Shown piece by piece: positions 23,560 through 37,800 of a DNA stretch of 64,000 nucleotides. The translations under genes were made by a program, and so were the position numbers. Position 1 is the stretch's first letter; each line of letters starts with the position of its first letter. The notes under the pieces are model-generated. The model was not told where the DNA came from. It saw only the letters and a list, made by a program, of their open reading frames with translations, and ran no database searches. This DNA is from Polytrichum commune (taxonomy: Eukaryota > Streptophyta > Polytrichopsida > Polytrichales > Polytrichaceae), in contig OX485804.1 in the NCBI GenBank assembly GCA_950295325.1, positions 45,930,429-45,994,428 on the forward strand. The letters are read 5' to 3'.

Positions 23560-26500
23560 ACATGCGTCATTATATTAAGGGACGCCGACAAATCCGCCCA
23601 AGGGGGCAACGCTAGGGTTGCATGCCATGTTTGAGCCATTTCAATGTGGAACTATTATTACGTACAATTGAAGGTGAAGAGCAAGCAGACAACGTTGTGA
23701 TTTCAGACAACACATTGAGTATATCAAACAATGACCTGGGAATGCGGTTTACCTGTGCTTGGTTGAACCTTTGTGGTTGCGCATTTCCGACTCTGAATAC
23801 CTGCACATATAGGAACAAAAAAACTACACTAAGGTTGCAGAAAATATGCTTTGTTGCGGAGTCCTTCAACTCCCGGTGCGCATGTTCTGCCTTTCATACT
23901 CACAGAAGGGCGTGCATCAAAGTGGTCCAACTTCAAGACCAGACTGCACATAACACGTACCCCACGTGTAAAATCATCCACAAATTGTGTACTTCTAACA
24001 ACATCAAAGTCCGCGACATTGACACTCTCGTATTGGGAGTCCATGGTGTTGCTCTGCATTTTGCGGATCACAACGTTAGTTTAAGGGTGTACTTGTACAC
24101 AAAAGTGTTATGCAAACAACTATGCTATTGAACGCTCTATGATGGGTTAGCTTGCAACATTACAATCCACACCTCACATCCCAACAAATCATGACTATGC
24201 TCACAACAAAGGCTTCTATGTGGACACCTACTATTTATTATTCGGAATTTTTTGTCCTTGACTTGTAAAATTGTTTCTTTCCTCCTCACCTTCTGTTTGC
24301 AACGACAATATCTGCGGCATTAGAAGCAACATGCTATTGTACGTGGCATTATGGCAGAGGGCATAACTAAAAAGCACAATTTCAGAAAGTGCTATTCTGA
24401 CATCGTATTTTGACTACAAACACCACACAATTTTACTTGGAACACAATTGTGATTCCCAGAGGATGTGAACACTTGCATCCTCTGCATGTGCACATCTTG
24501 CAATTGTTGGCTCCACTTCAAGCCATTGCAACGTCAGCTTGGCACCAGTGCGTCTCTTCGTCGGTGCTGCATGCTTTGAATTGCCCACTTAGTAATATCC
24601 ACTTCGTGGTCTTTCATTGTGCCCATTTCTTCCATATTATGTCCACTGCACTTCACCAATTGTTGAGACATGGACAAACTAACGGGAACCTAAAAACCTG
24701 TCCAACTCAGTTGGATATTGTCTCTTTTTATATTAGCAAACCAATGGACATAGACTCATCCTATTCAAGATGTGAGTGTAGGAGTACATGCACTAAATAT
24801 TGTGATATTCGACACCCTATGCGCGAAAACCTTCAGACTATGGAGTTCGCGTTGCACATACTGTCACTTGCCATGTGCATTCCTAAACAAATGTCGATCA
24901 TTCGACACACTATGTGTACAGTCAAGGAATGGTAGATGCAAGATCTAGCGAATGGAACTGACTTGGAGTGCATTGGAGTGCATATCACACCTATCGACAC
25001 CCCCTATTCTATTCAAGAACCCAAGAAGACGACGCCAGTTCCAATACCTGATATGCTACTAATAATCTGAACCTGTGATGAAAAACAACTCCTGTTCAGC
25101 TTTTAGTTTATGTAGTCAATGAAATATCATGGAATGTGTTTCGTTATTACCTTACACAGGAGCAATTGTCAGATTGGGGAGAAGCTTCGGCCAGTCATGT
25201 GTGGGCTATCAGACAGCCACCATATATGTCAACGGCCTACAACCATATACAACCTATAAGCTGCGAGGTCACACACACGCACAACCGCATCCTGCCAATC
25301 TTACACAACAAAGCGTTACTTGCTAAATGTACACCAAAAGTCCAACAATTCTGCGATCGACGGAGGGAGCTTCCCGAATTTGGAGTCCAAAAAACAACAG
25401 TGATATTCATATAGATAAGTCGATCGTGACATAGGACAAACACAACAACAATGTGCATGTCAGCTAATACAAGAATGAGAGCGCCAAAGAGCATCATTGC
25501 CGACGCTCCTCTTCCACACAGCCTGCACATTCACAGCCTATATCTCAACAGAACACACATGGAGAAGGACCTGGAACTTCCACATTTCCAAAGGAAACCA
25601 TTTTCAGGTAATATGTCACGGTACTTCCAGACTTGGCCCGCCCAACTCGGCAATCAACAAATAGAGTTGTAAAGGAGTGTCATGGCGAAATTGGGTGCTA
25701 TAAGCTAAAACAATGCTCCAAAGTCCTTTCAAGTCAAATGGTGACATTCTCAACAATGTTTCTGAATGAAGGAGAGGGAGCCTCTTCAGAGAGAGTTGAA
25801 ACTAGTTTACCTGATGTGAAGAAGTTATGTCGGGAATCAAACAATAAACTTGTCGCAAAAGGTTTCTGCCGCATTCCTATGTAAGCGCAGTGAGATGGGA
25901 TACCACAAAAAGAACATGGAGGGTGAGAGGGATACCACACAAAGAATTGTGTTCGAACAAAGAGGGTGAGAGGGATACCACACAAAGAAGTTGAATGTAA
26001 GAGACTGGTTCTAGTGGTTGTGATCCTTGCCGGATGGAAGGCCATGCCCGCCATAAGAGAACCCCCTTATACCTTTCCAACCACTCTGATCCAGAGGCGA
26101 TGACAACGGGGAGGCGAAGGAGACAACCTCAGGAGAAGGTCGTTTGAATGACAAAGAGGTGGGAGAAGGCGTTCTGAGCGTAACAATTGCAAAATAATCC
26201 GGAACGCAAGACACAGATGCAAGAGGGGGCTGCGAGTTCAGTGTGGGATAGCTTGGTTCGCCAACTGCCATCCTATGAACTCCCGCCTCTACAAACATTC
26301 TGTGAACTTGGCTCACAGTCTTCATGGCTTGTGCTAGAGAAAGGCCCCCCTGTAGATGCACTGACGAGTGCAATGTGTAGGGGGAGTGGGAATGACATTG
26401 ATGTGGCCCCATCATTGCCGGGGGCTGGATCAAATCTGGCGGGGAGGCGATGGCAATCAAGAAGTGAATACTAGCCCCCAGCAATGATGGGGCCACATCT

Positions 26501-29500
26501 ACGTCATTCCCACTACTTTTGCACATCCTTTCATGATTGCCCCTAATTGGGCCAGCTACCTAGGGTGGTACGTGGGCCCAAAGCCACCTGCGATCGACGG
26601 TGGGAACTGGCCCGGGCAGCAAAAAACTCCACGTGGACGGTGGTGATCATCCCGGGCACTTTGCGGTTGGATTTTGGGCGGCGGGCTCATCCACTAGTAC
26701 GCATCTCCATCCATTCGCCTTTGTCATCCCTGTCAACCCGATCCTTCTCTCCCTCGCCATCCTTCACGATGCGGTGATGTCTCTCTGTCGAGCACAATGT
26801 GAAGTGTGCGTTGTGTGACACCTTGGTTTTGTTTCCGGAGGTGTGGCGAAGAATGGAGGGAAGGGCCCAAAGAGACCATGCCATGGTGACACAGTGAGCT
26901 TGAAGCACGCTTCCTGATGCATCAGGCCGGTCTGTTGGATCGCTGTTGATCTTCGCCTTGAGAGTGAGGGGAGGTATTTTTGTTGCAAGGAATGCAATGT
27001 GTGAGGTCGGTGAGATCACAACTTACTTTGGTGTTCCTTTCGTTGCCTTCTTTAACTTTGCTCTCCTGCACCTTTGGAGCCCATCTTCTCTGCAGTCTTG
27101 CAAGTGAGGAACAGGAATTACACTCCATGCCCAAGTTGTGGTGTGTTGTCACAAAACATGTTTTAGGATGCCAAGCACTCCTTCAACACTGTGGCCACGG
27201 TAGTGATGCCCTCAAACGTCCAAAGTATGCAGACTAATCTACAGTCTAGTGAGTCCATTCTCTCATGGCTTCCCTGTCTGCATGCTTTCCTGGTAGTTTG
27301 CAGCATATTGTATCAAGTGACCCATAATGTTTTCCAAGGCAAAGGTTGTCTTTGCACCCACCTGTTGGTTGGTATGTAGAATTGGTAGTGACCTACTAGC
27401 TGACTTGTGATGCAGGATTGAGGCAAGTGGCGATGTAGTGTTCATACCAACCAAGAATCCAATCCGGCGACAACGTCGCTGCACAGTACAATGACAGATC
27501 TCTGTGAAGGATGTTCGAACTCGCATGTTCTAGCGTTATTGATTTGCAATGTTCAGGACAAACCTTTTCTGCAGGCTTGGTGTTGATAACTTCTGGTGTT
27601 GTCGTCGGTCTTGTTTGAAAGTGCATTGTTGTTGTGTATATCTCGGGTTACAAATGGTGTTACTTTATGTTGGTGATTGTTGTGTTATTTCTGTGAAGAG
27701 ATTGAGTCATAGATCCCCAATCATATTTGGACTTGTTGAAATCGGACTGATCTCATGGCTTATTGGATGTGGAGGTCTCCATGCCGTTGAAGATAACTTT
27801 TGCCGCGTTTAGACACGGTGGACAAGTGGGAACTGGCTGCCAAGGACCACCGTGATGACTACCTGAACCATGAAGGCAAGTCCGCTTCCCAACAATCTAT
27901 GTCTACTTTGGCATAGATCCTTGGTGACCACTCCAAAGGTACGCAATAAATAAACTCATTCCATGGTATTCAAATGCTCCGAGCCACTTTGAGCTAGATC
28001 GGACTGGTTTGGTTGTGGGAGTAAAGCATTCCTGCAATTACGAGTTTCAAAGCTTGCTATGTAAAGGTGTAGAGTCTATGTAGATGACCCTACCATGGCA
28101 TGAGCATTACTTCTGCACATCTGGGGCGTCGTCATCTCTTCCTCATCAATGTATTCGGGCGAACTAGACCCAAGACTATGAAGTCGGAAAGTGTGCGGTA
28201 TTTTTTGACTTGCACTGTATTGGATGATTCGTAGCTCTGGATTATATATCTTGAATCATGAAACTAGTTTTGTGGGTTCCTTGTTATCTTTATATGTAAG
28301 TAGTGTCTGAAACAATATTGAACTGGTATCAAACACCAATATTTGAGTCTTACGAAATAGAAAGCACACGAGTAAAGTCCTTGATACTGTTATTGATGTT
28401 GGTAATTGATACCATGCACTCACCTACATACCATTCCAACATTGGTCTGAACCTCGATGTTTACTACAGAGTTGGATCATTCATATGTTATTGACATCTC
28501 TCTACAATGTGACCACTTGACTCCCAATTGCTTCCAGAACGGTTTTTTCTCTAGAAGACAAATTGGACAGGCGCTTCTAGAACATCTGGCGGATGACAGT
28601 GCACTGGTATTACTCCATTTTCTTTGTAATGCAATGGTATACCTCAGTAAAACCCAAGTGTGTATTATGGATGGGACTTTCCCCATAATTGTGTTTTACA
28701 TTATGAAATAGGGTGGCTAGCCCAAGAATAGTATTACTTACTCTCTTATGTGTCTTGTTTTTTTCTCATAGTGGAGGAATGTGGGTGACCTGGATATTTT
28801 GTACCAACCATTTGGGATCCTATGGGTTTGTCCCTTGGGGAGGTAAGTGCTAACTGGCTTGTCTGAGCCTATTCGAGGTGTACACCTTTGGAAGGAGGTA
28901 GTAGTCTTCGGGGGGATGTTATTTCGTGTGATGCATGTTTCCAGATTACCACAGTTTGAGACACTTTTTATTGTTAAATAACTTGCAACCAATTGCAATC
29001 GTCACATGTGATTTGATGGATTCTATTTCTGAATCGTTTGTAAATTTCAAAACTAACCTAGATTGGTGATTGTTGTTGGTTTGTAGTTGGAGTGCACATC
29101 CATCGCCATCAAGGCAGATGGTGTTTAAAGAGGCTGGGGTTGCCGCTATCCATTGCAATTTTGCAGTCAGGTCTTTCCTTTGTGCTTCACGTGTTGTATT
29201 GACCTTCCCTAAGCGTGGGAATGATAAGGGGATTTGGTCCATTCCAGAAAGTGAAGAGACTCTCATGGCGTGCGAACTAAATGTGTTCATCCCATTAACA
29301 ATGAAGTTCCACGCAATGTTGTGATCCTGGGTCCACACTACAGAGGTAACATCGATTTCCTTGCGATTGTTGTTTTTGCAGACACGTTCGTACTGATGTT
29401 GTACCAACAGTATTTGTGCATTCGATAGGAAACGCAATGGTGGAAATTATATGTTAATGGAGGACAAAATGACTTGATCATGCAGGTCCACAACCCAAGT

Positions 29501-29560
29501 GCTGGCCGCCGAGGTGCTTGATTGAACTGACGTTGAGTTGGGAACCTCGGAGTTTGCCAA
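23560..29560. other. CACTA central region between divergent genes
   Basis: About 6 kb without a convincing exon. It holds three direct copies of a GGTGAGAGGGATACCACACA-like word at 25900-25990 and a strong inverted repeat at 26377-26519. Many short ORFs (such as 26011-26526 minus) have neither domain nor consistent frame. The promoters of the two diverging genes must lie here. Captured host fragments are possible, but I recognised none. Confidence 0.5.
26377..26519. repeat. Large inverted repeat (hairpin)
   Basis: Two arms of about 50 bp (26377-26430 and 26467-26519) read as near-perfect complements: AGTGGGAATGACATTGATGT pairs with ACATCTACGTCATTCCCACT, and GGCCCCATCATTGC with GCAATGATGGGGCC. 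The loop is about 40 bp. Confidence 0.85.
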
Positions 29561-29565
29561 GGTAT

Positions 29566-32500
29566 ATGAGCATGGAGGATGAACCAAGAACCCGACTACC
29601 ACTACATCATCCAGGCCGCATCAGGGCAAGGGACCTGAAGTTGCAGCACAGAGATGAAGAACGTGCAAACATGAATAATTTGTCAAGATATAGGTGCCCG
29701 TGCAATCTTTGTGGGGGTCGGAGGCGGCCCTACAAGACTAGCACAGTTGCACGGCACCTACGGCATCGAGGTAGGCATGGTGCCTTGAGAGGATGGACAG
29801 AGGTAATGTTTTTCCTATACCATGCCTTAGAGGTTGGTTTGCCAAAGTGCTTATATGGATTTTTTGACTTGTAAGTAATCTTGTGCACAAACATGTGTCA
29901 ATTTATTATGTTGGCATTCAGGGTGATGACCACGACTCCTCAGACGAGGAATGGGACAACCACATTGGGAGACACGCTAGAGCATTTCTTGGCCTTAATG
30001 AGCCAATTGTTGAGATAGCACTAGATGACGGGGTAGGAATCGGAATGATGGTACGGAACGCTTTTGCGCGTGCGGACGACATTCACATGCGTGCGTCTGC
30101 AGACGGTTGCTCTTCGACTAGTGTTCCGGATGGCTCACCAATGCACCATCAGCTATTTGGAGTTGAAGAGCCGGTTGGTGTTAACAACATAAATGTGCGT
30201 GGAGAAGTTGGAGAGGTTGCTGCTTCTGAACAAAGACCCATGTGTACATCCACAAGTGACACGGATATGCAGTCCAATTCCGCTTCAAGCCTAGGTGGGA
30301 ATCTGTCCGAGTCGGGTGACTCTCAAAACCAGGAGGCGTGTGGGCATGGAGAAGGACCTGGAAATGGAGGAACCAGCGCAGAGGAAGGATTCTTTGGCAC
30401 GCCTGTCAATGGGGTTCCGGAGGACGATGCAAGCGACTCGTCCAGTGAGAATGATTGGGATGCATCCAATGACATAACTAGTGATGGCGAGGATTTGGAA
30501 GACTTGTTGGGACAAATCCCAAACGATCGCATGGGATCGAATCCTGAGATTGACATTGCTGCCACGCTCCCATTGTATGAGGGTAGCACACTGTCAATGC
30601 TATGCGCGACTTTATTGATTGTGAATTGTTGCAAAACACATGGTGTTTCCAACATGTTCGTGAATGAGCTACTTATGCTCTTAAGCATGAGCATTCTACC
30701 TGTGGGAAATTCCCTTCCCAAAACAGAGTACGAGGCGACCAAAATTCTGCGTAGACTTGGTTTGGCATACAACATGATACATGCATGTCCTAGTGGTTGT
30801 TGTTTATTTAAGGGTGATTTAGAGGACAACGAAAAATGTCCAGTTTGTGAGGCTGATAGGTATAGAATGTGCGGTCGGTCAAGGGTACCGACCTTGATAT
30901 TGCGTCATTTCCCACTAATTCCACAATTGCAAAGAATGTTCAGTTCGAAGAAGTTGTCGAAGTTAAATGTATGGCATCATTTCAACAAGTCAGTAGACGG
31001 AAAGATGAGACACACAGCTGATTCTCCACAGTGGAATTTTGTGCACACAAAATTGGAACCCGAAGCGGGGAACGATATGTTTGGTCGGGATCCACGGGAT
31101 ATCCATCTCGGACTTGCTGTAGATGGCATGAACCCATATTCGGAAAAACGCAGCACCCAGAGCTTAACCCCAGTTATTGTATTCAACTACAATTTGCCTC
31201 CATGGATGGTAACAAAAAAATATTTTGTAATGTTATGTCTTTTGATTCCAACAAAATTAAGTCTAACCGGTTTGAATTTTGATGTGTTCATACAGCCGTT
31301 GGTAGATGAGTTGCAACAACTTTGGAGTCGGAGAGGCGTGCTCACACGGGACGCTAGGGCGTCCATGGGAATGGCTCACTTCAATATGAGAGCTGTTTTG
31401 ATGTGGACATTACACGACTTTCCGGCATATGGGCTACTTTATGGACTAACGACAAAAGGTTTCAAAGCTTGTCCTGTATGCGGACCACATACAATATCAC
31501 GTAGGTCCAAAATACTCCGAAAAAACGTGTACTGCAATTGCCATCGGAGGTATCTTCCACAAGACCACTACTTTCGTGGTGCGGACGCTGCGTTTGATGG
31601 AGAAGCATGTCACGAAATGTCGGAGGAACCACTGACTGGAAACCAAACAATTCGGCGTGGCTATCAGTCGGAGGCATACATTGATGGTGGGGGCACGGAG
31701 AAGGATGCTGAATTTCCAGGCAAGGAGCACGGTGTGAAGAGGGTATCAGCACTTTACCAATTACCATATTGGAGGGTTAGTCTTCAGAACTACAGACTGT
31801 GTATTTTCCTCATCCCTCTTACTACAAACAACATGGACCATCTATGGTTGTTGCTAATTTTTGTCTCACATAAACCAAAAGAAGACGATATCCTCTTATT
31901 CGTGTAATAGATATGTATCTTATAGCCTATCCATAATGTTAATTACTTGGCACATTGGACTGGAAAGTGATTAAGCTGTGAAATAGATAATATTGGTGGA
32001 CAGCTTATTCTTGGTGGCCGCTGTTGCACATCCCCAACAATTGGGGACGTGTGCAGGTTCATGACTGCTATATTATCCGTTCTATATATACTTGACGAGA
32101 CAGACAGGTAGTTGGAATAACTTCCCCCCTAATATTTCGGTTTTGTAATCAATCATTTATTCTTGTGATTCTTTTCTTTGCTGTGGTAAATGGTATAATG
32201 TTGTCATTCTGGTCCATCATAGTTGCGCTTAAGATTTGGTTTAGCTGCTGAATACCGAGTTAGTTACATGAATGCAAGTTCTTTTCTGTTCTATTTCATT
32301 TGTTCATGTGGATTTGTGGGTGGGTGAGATTTCCTGATAATTTGGATGGAGCTAAAACCGTTACTTCCAAGTGCCTGAGTATGCAATGTACTTGTCAGAT
32401 GAATAAAACTCTTAACTGATCTGTTAGCAATCGACATGGGGATCGTATGCATGTCTTTTCTGAACACCAGATGTGAAATTTCTAAGGTTCAAAGTGGGTT

Positions 32501-34824
32501 TGGTAGATGACCCAAAACCAACACTGGAGCCTGATATTTTAAATCAATATGTACATTCTTCAAAATCAATATGTACTTGTAATGCAAGAGTTTAGGGTAT
32601 CGATTGTGAGTGGGGTTATGGTTTTAGCAAGCTCTACCTCTCTTGAGAAGGTGCTTTCTCATGCTGTGTTTGACATGGACACAAATGATGCATAATTGTT
32701 GTAATCCAAATGGTGGAATATCTTTAACGTGCTACATGGATTGGCCGCAGAGACTTCCAATTCGGCACCTGCTGGACGTTATGCACATTGAGCGCAACAT
32801 ATGTGACAGCTTGTTGAAACTGCTATTTGGAGGGAAAGACACTGCAGCATCACGTCGAGACATGGAAGAGGAGAGAATACGAGAACATTTGTGGGTTCGA
32901 CGAGGGCCGTTAGCAGGTGGAAATTATTTCAAACCTGCGGCACCATATGTACTCAGCAAAGAGGAGCAGAAGATATTTTTGGAGCAATTGAATGGTATCT
33001 CTGTACCGACGGGATACTGTGGGCCAATAAAGCGGCACATACTCCGGAATCGGATTGGTAACATGAAGTCACATGACTTCCACATATTTTTTCAGTTTGT
33101 ACTCCCTGTTTGTTTGAGGCATCTTATGGATTCTGGGCCTCGACAGGCCATAATCCGATTGGCAAGGTTGTTCACTATGATATGCAAGAAAGTCATAAAT
33201 GTAGCTGAGTTAGAGCTTCTTCAACATTATGCAGCTGAAACCATGTGCTTAATGGAGATTTGGTTTCCTCCTTCCTTTTTTGACATTATGGTCCATTTGC
33301 CAATCCACCTTGTTAGACAAGTGAAGTTGTGTGGTCCAATTGCAAATGCTTGGTGCTATCCGGTAGAGAGGCACTTGAATGTTTTGAAAAAATATGTCCG
33401 GAATAGGGCACACCCCGAAGGTGCCATTGCTAACGCCTATATGTATGATGAAGCTTTGGGTTTTTGCACCGAGTACTTGAAGTTGTATCCTTTCACACGG
33501 CGAAGGATTTGGGACGATGAAGAGGAGCTAGGCGATTGTGGAGAACTATTGGAAGGAAGAGCCCTACACCGAGAACTAACGAGTGACGAACGACGAGGAA
33601 TCCATTCTTGGATTATAAGGAATTCGGAAGCAACCAGGGAGCCATGGAGGTAAGCTACATGTATACTTTGCCATGAACAATCTCTCTTTGGCAAGCACCT
33701 CTAATGTTTCTTCCGTGAAGTTGAACATTGACTTTATTTTATTTATGCATGATGTAGGCAGTACCAGGCCCTTGTGGAGCAACTAGAGGCGGACAGGGAA
33801 ACCTTCAGAAGAAATGCTGCATTGAGAGGGCTTACACGAAGAGAACAATATAGGTATCCAAATGACCTCTTACATGGACTGCCTGACTTTGTGGATTGGT
33901 TGCCACAGTACACGACCCAATTGGTGAATGCCCATGGTTCTAGCAATGTCGACATTGATTTACTCCGCCTCTCGGCTCTTCCCTCAAAGGAAGCCGAGAC
34001 TTACCAGCAAATGTGGGCCTATGGGAATCACTATAGGGTGGAGAACGAGGGACAGGATCTTGGATTTGTGACCCAAGACTATGGCATCGCCAGTATATTT
34101 GGAGCGGAGGAGGGACGGAGTGCAGGCGTGACCATGGTAGGAGTACTGAAAGAGATCATCGTCGTACGGTACTCGGCACAGAGGAGAGTTGTATTTCGTG
34201 GATCCTGGATCCGCAATGACCCTGGGCCACGATCATCAACGAAGGTAGACCAATATGGCTTCACCGTGGTACATTTCAATGATCGAATAGCAAGAGACAG
34301 GGAACCATATGTGCTACCGGCCACAGTCCGCCAGGTAAGGCATGTGTTGATCATCAACACAGGCATGTTGGAATGTGGCGTACCTCGCTGCATTATGTTT
34401 TATTATATCTTGCAGCTAAGGATGTGCTAATATTTTCTCAAGGAACACAATGACTTGTTATCCATTTCCTCACATGGAACAGGTGTTCTTCATCCAAGAC
34501 TGGTTGCATCCTGGGTGGCGTGTGGTGCTGCAGAAGGAGCCGCGATCAAGGAGAGTATTAGATAACAACGACGAACAAATATTGGGGATATCAGGGGATT
34601 TGAGTGGCCTGCAACTACCGGTGGACATGAACGCAGCAGAATTCCGCCCAAATCTGATGAATGCCGGGGAGACAGTTCCAGCAGCAGAGATGGCCAGGTT
34701 GAATGCCTTGGTCAGGGGGGAGGGACCACATGATGGCCAACATGCGAGAGCTCCTGGGCAAAGGGGAAGGGGAAGGGGAAGGGGAGGCAGGAGGAGAAGA
34801 TTGCCTAGGAGGAATATGAACTAG
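29566..34824 (+). CDS. CACTA TNP2-like transposase (Transposase_21, DUF4218, DUF4216)
   Basis: Exons 29566-29802, 29922-31775, 32751-33649, 33758-34334 and 34483-34824 join in phase to about 1,302 codons with no internal stop. The first exon encodes a zinc-binding N-terminal segment (CPCNLCGGRRRPYKT, then HLRHRGRH). The large exon has an acidic linker, then the Transposase_21 core: LGLAVDGMNPYSEK and MWTLHDFPAYGLL carry the two catalytic Asp regions, followed by KACPVCG. Exon 3 brings HLLDVMHIERNICDSLL, the DUF4218 block (MKSHDFHIFFQF, PPSFFDIMVHLPIHLVRQV, VRNRAHPEG). Exons 4-5 carry a DUF4216-like fold (STKVDQYGFTVVHFND, VFFIQDWLHPGWRVVL) and an Arg/Gly-rich basic tail. It cuts and pastes CACTA ends. 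The start is the ATG opening the first domain-bearing exon; the exact start is uncertain. Confidence 0.88.
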
Positions 34825-37800
34825 TGCAGAATAGCAGAAGTGGCAAAAACTTTGGAAGCAGAATCCTCCTTTTGGCAAAGCCAATCACAGATTAGGGTAC
34901 TTAACATTGATGAGCAGAGCTAGTGTGCTGGAAATATCAAATTTCAGAAATCTTATGCATTTGGACTCACATAATGAAACCCCGGTAAATGGTTTGGATG
35001 CCACACATTCTAGGAGAAGAGTAGAGAATTCACCTTTTCTATGTCTTACTTGGAAGAGTTCATGTGTACAGGTTACACAAATGTTTATTCACGTTTTGAC
35101 AATTATATGGAGCATGCCTTTCCTCTTGATGAGTTGAATGCATTGATCTGCACAGGAGAGGATTCACTTGGTGGCTACACCCTCACTCTGTTTTGATGTC
35201 TTCATTTTGTGTTTTGATTGGGTTTAGTCCAGTAGAATTGACGAATTGCTTCCTAAAGTATTCTTTGTTTACCATTTCGCTGGATCCAATTTGGAAGCAC
35301 CAGGAAGTTCAATAAATTGTGTGACATGAAGCTATTTGCGTATTGCAGGGACACAATTCAAACTGATTCCTATTCGGTTTTTGGTGGCAGGTTGATTCCT
35401 TGGACATGATAGCCTTGTTGGGTGATCGAGACCTCTTCAGTGAGGGAGTGAACTGGATTGGCAAGAACCTCCGATTTGACAAGGTACATTTTGTGAGAGG
35501 CAATACTACTTTCAGAATACCTCGGGAAGGAAAGGGACAAATTCAAGAGCTAAGCAGGATCTTGGATTGCTTCTACAGGGTATGCAAGTGCATCCTTATC
35601 ACAATGAGCTGTTACATTTGGCGGAGGATTTTGGACGGCGCCTGTTACCTGCATTTGAAACTCCCACAGGTACATCAGTGTAATCACAAGATAGACAGGA
35701 CTGATTTTTTTTTTATTCTGTGGATTGCCTTTCCTCAACAATGATGAATTCCACCCGCATTGATAAATTGAATCACTTTTTTTAGGTATACCATTTGGAT
35801 CCGTGAATCTAGTGCATGGAGTCAGCGACGACGAGAGTCAGGCAAGGCGAGCCTCTCCCAACAGCCACGTTCCTTAGTCTAGGGTGTGCCTCGTAGCCCT
35901 TGGTTTTGCTAGTGGAAGTAGAGAATGACATAATCATAGAACCTCACTTTGGATTTCATTACTTGAACCCTATCTTTTTCCAGTACTAGCAACTCTTGGT
36001 TTCATTTGTATACAGTTTCCTTTATGGTCTTTGTAGTCCTGAGGTTTTCTTTCGTTCTCATGTCATACTCTTCAAAGGTAGTGTAAAATGAAGGGAGTGT
36101 AAGATTCTGTCTCAAAATTTATGACAAAACATAAATAAGTGAATGAATAATATTGAATATAGAACCTTGTTGCTTATATATAACTTAGAATTTAGAATAT
36201 AGAACGTGCACAATTTCTGGTGCAGTGCAGTAGTTTTGTGAATTGTCATGTAGCATCAAGTGTCATGTGACGCCCTCTCTAGTTGCCACACATTGATTGC
36301 AAGATATTTCATGTGGGTTGATGATGGATGGTGTGGGCCTCCTTTTGGCAAAGGAGGAAGAATGCAAGTTCTGGCGGTCGTGAGCTTACAATTCAGGCTT
36401 GGGTTGTTGGAGACAGGTTGGAGAAAGGCCACAAACAGATGGGTTAGCTGTGGCAGTTTTGCAATACACCAATGAGGCTAGGGTTGTGAACTTTGATGGA
36501 GGCCCGGGTCTTCATGATGGATAGATTCTTCTTCCCTCGAGAAGGGCATTGTGTTCATATAGGCAGAAACCACTCATAGTTTGGCAGGGGACGGACATAC
36601 CTCAAAAAAGTTGGATTTCGTGAGTCTTGTACAGTCTCACATGTGCATAGTTCGGGTAAGTGTGAAGGGTGTTTTGCAATAGGCTACTTTGCAGAAGGCC
36701 TCGGATCCGAGGTCTGTTGTCCTTGGGGGTTGCTAAACTTGATTTGAGGTCAAGTTTATGGTGTCAGGTTGAATGTAGGCATGCCATGTTTGGGTTTCAT
36801 GTTTAGCTACATTCAAACTGACTCCATAAATTTGAAATCGAATCATTGTATTCTTCATATACAGAGACACGCATGTGTTCATCTAACCGGCCTTTCCAGA
36901 TTGGGGTGCTATGAACTGCTCAGCTCCAGGTAAAACTTTGACTCGTTATTCGTGCCAGTTGTTTTTACATGATCCGTGTATGCATTGTGGGCTTTTTTAG
37001 TTCGTTCAAACGGTCTTCAAATAGTACTTAATATGTAAGGTAATTTTTAACTTGTTAAGGAGAGGACATGGCAATTATCCTATTCATGCAATATTTGCAT
37101 CAATTTATAGTGAGTTTAGTGTAAGGTTAATTTTGTTACTCTGTCATGGAATGCATGCAGGTGGTGTCAGAGAGCAACCAGTGCCTCTATTTTAATTTCT
37201 TGCATATCAGCATTTGTTTATGGACCCAATTATTTATGACATATTGTACATTTTGGCACTATGACAGCTATATGGATGCCTCATGTGGGGGCAAAGATCG
37301 CCAATTTTGTCATCCCAGCAAAGGTCAGGGAGTTTGTGTTTGGTATAATTTCCACCCTAACATTTATGCTGTCAACAAATATTGTGATCAATGGTCCTCA
37401 ATCTGGCATGTAGTGGGATGCATGTAGTGTTTGTGACAAATAGGGCCAGATTACAATCATTGTTGAGGAGGACCAAAACTGTTGCGTCCAGTGAACGCAC
37501 TAATCACTGTACCCAAATTGTTGCTTGGAAATATTACAATTCTGGCACCATATTTGGAGCTTTTACACCTTTGCAATGTATGTTACAAAGTTCTTCTGCA
37601 TTTTGTCACGGGTGTGGAACACATGTATATGTATGTAGTCATTATCCTAAGACCATATAGGAGTCGATGAGTCATTTTCATCTATGCATGCACGCACTCC
37701 GATTTCCAATATGGAATTTGCATTCTCCTGCAGCAGTCCACTAGTGCATGTGTTAAGGGTATGTAAGGCATGTGGAGCCCAAGCTTTTACGCATTCTGTA

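Noticed and set aside
26011-26526. 171-codon minus-strand ORF
   Set aside because: It spans both arms of a hairpin and a short direct repeat, has antisense ORFs of similar length, and shows no domain.
31201-31240. Possible intron in the TNP2-like large exon
   Set aside because: A GT follows PPWM, but the reading continues through KKYFVMLCLLIPTK, which matches the expected transposase. No splice is needed.
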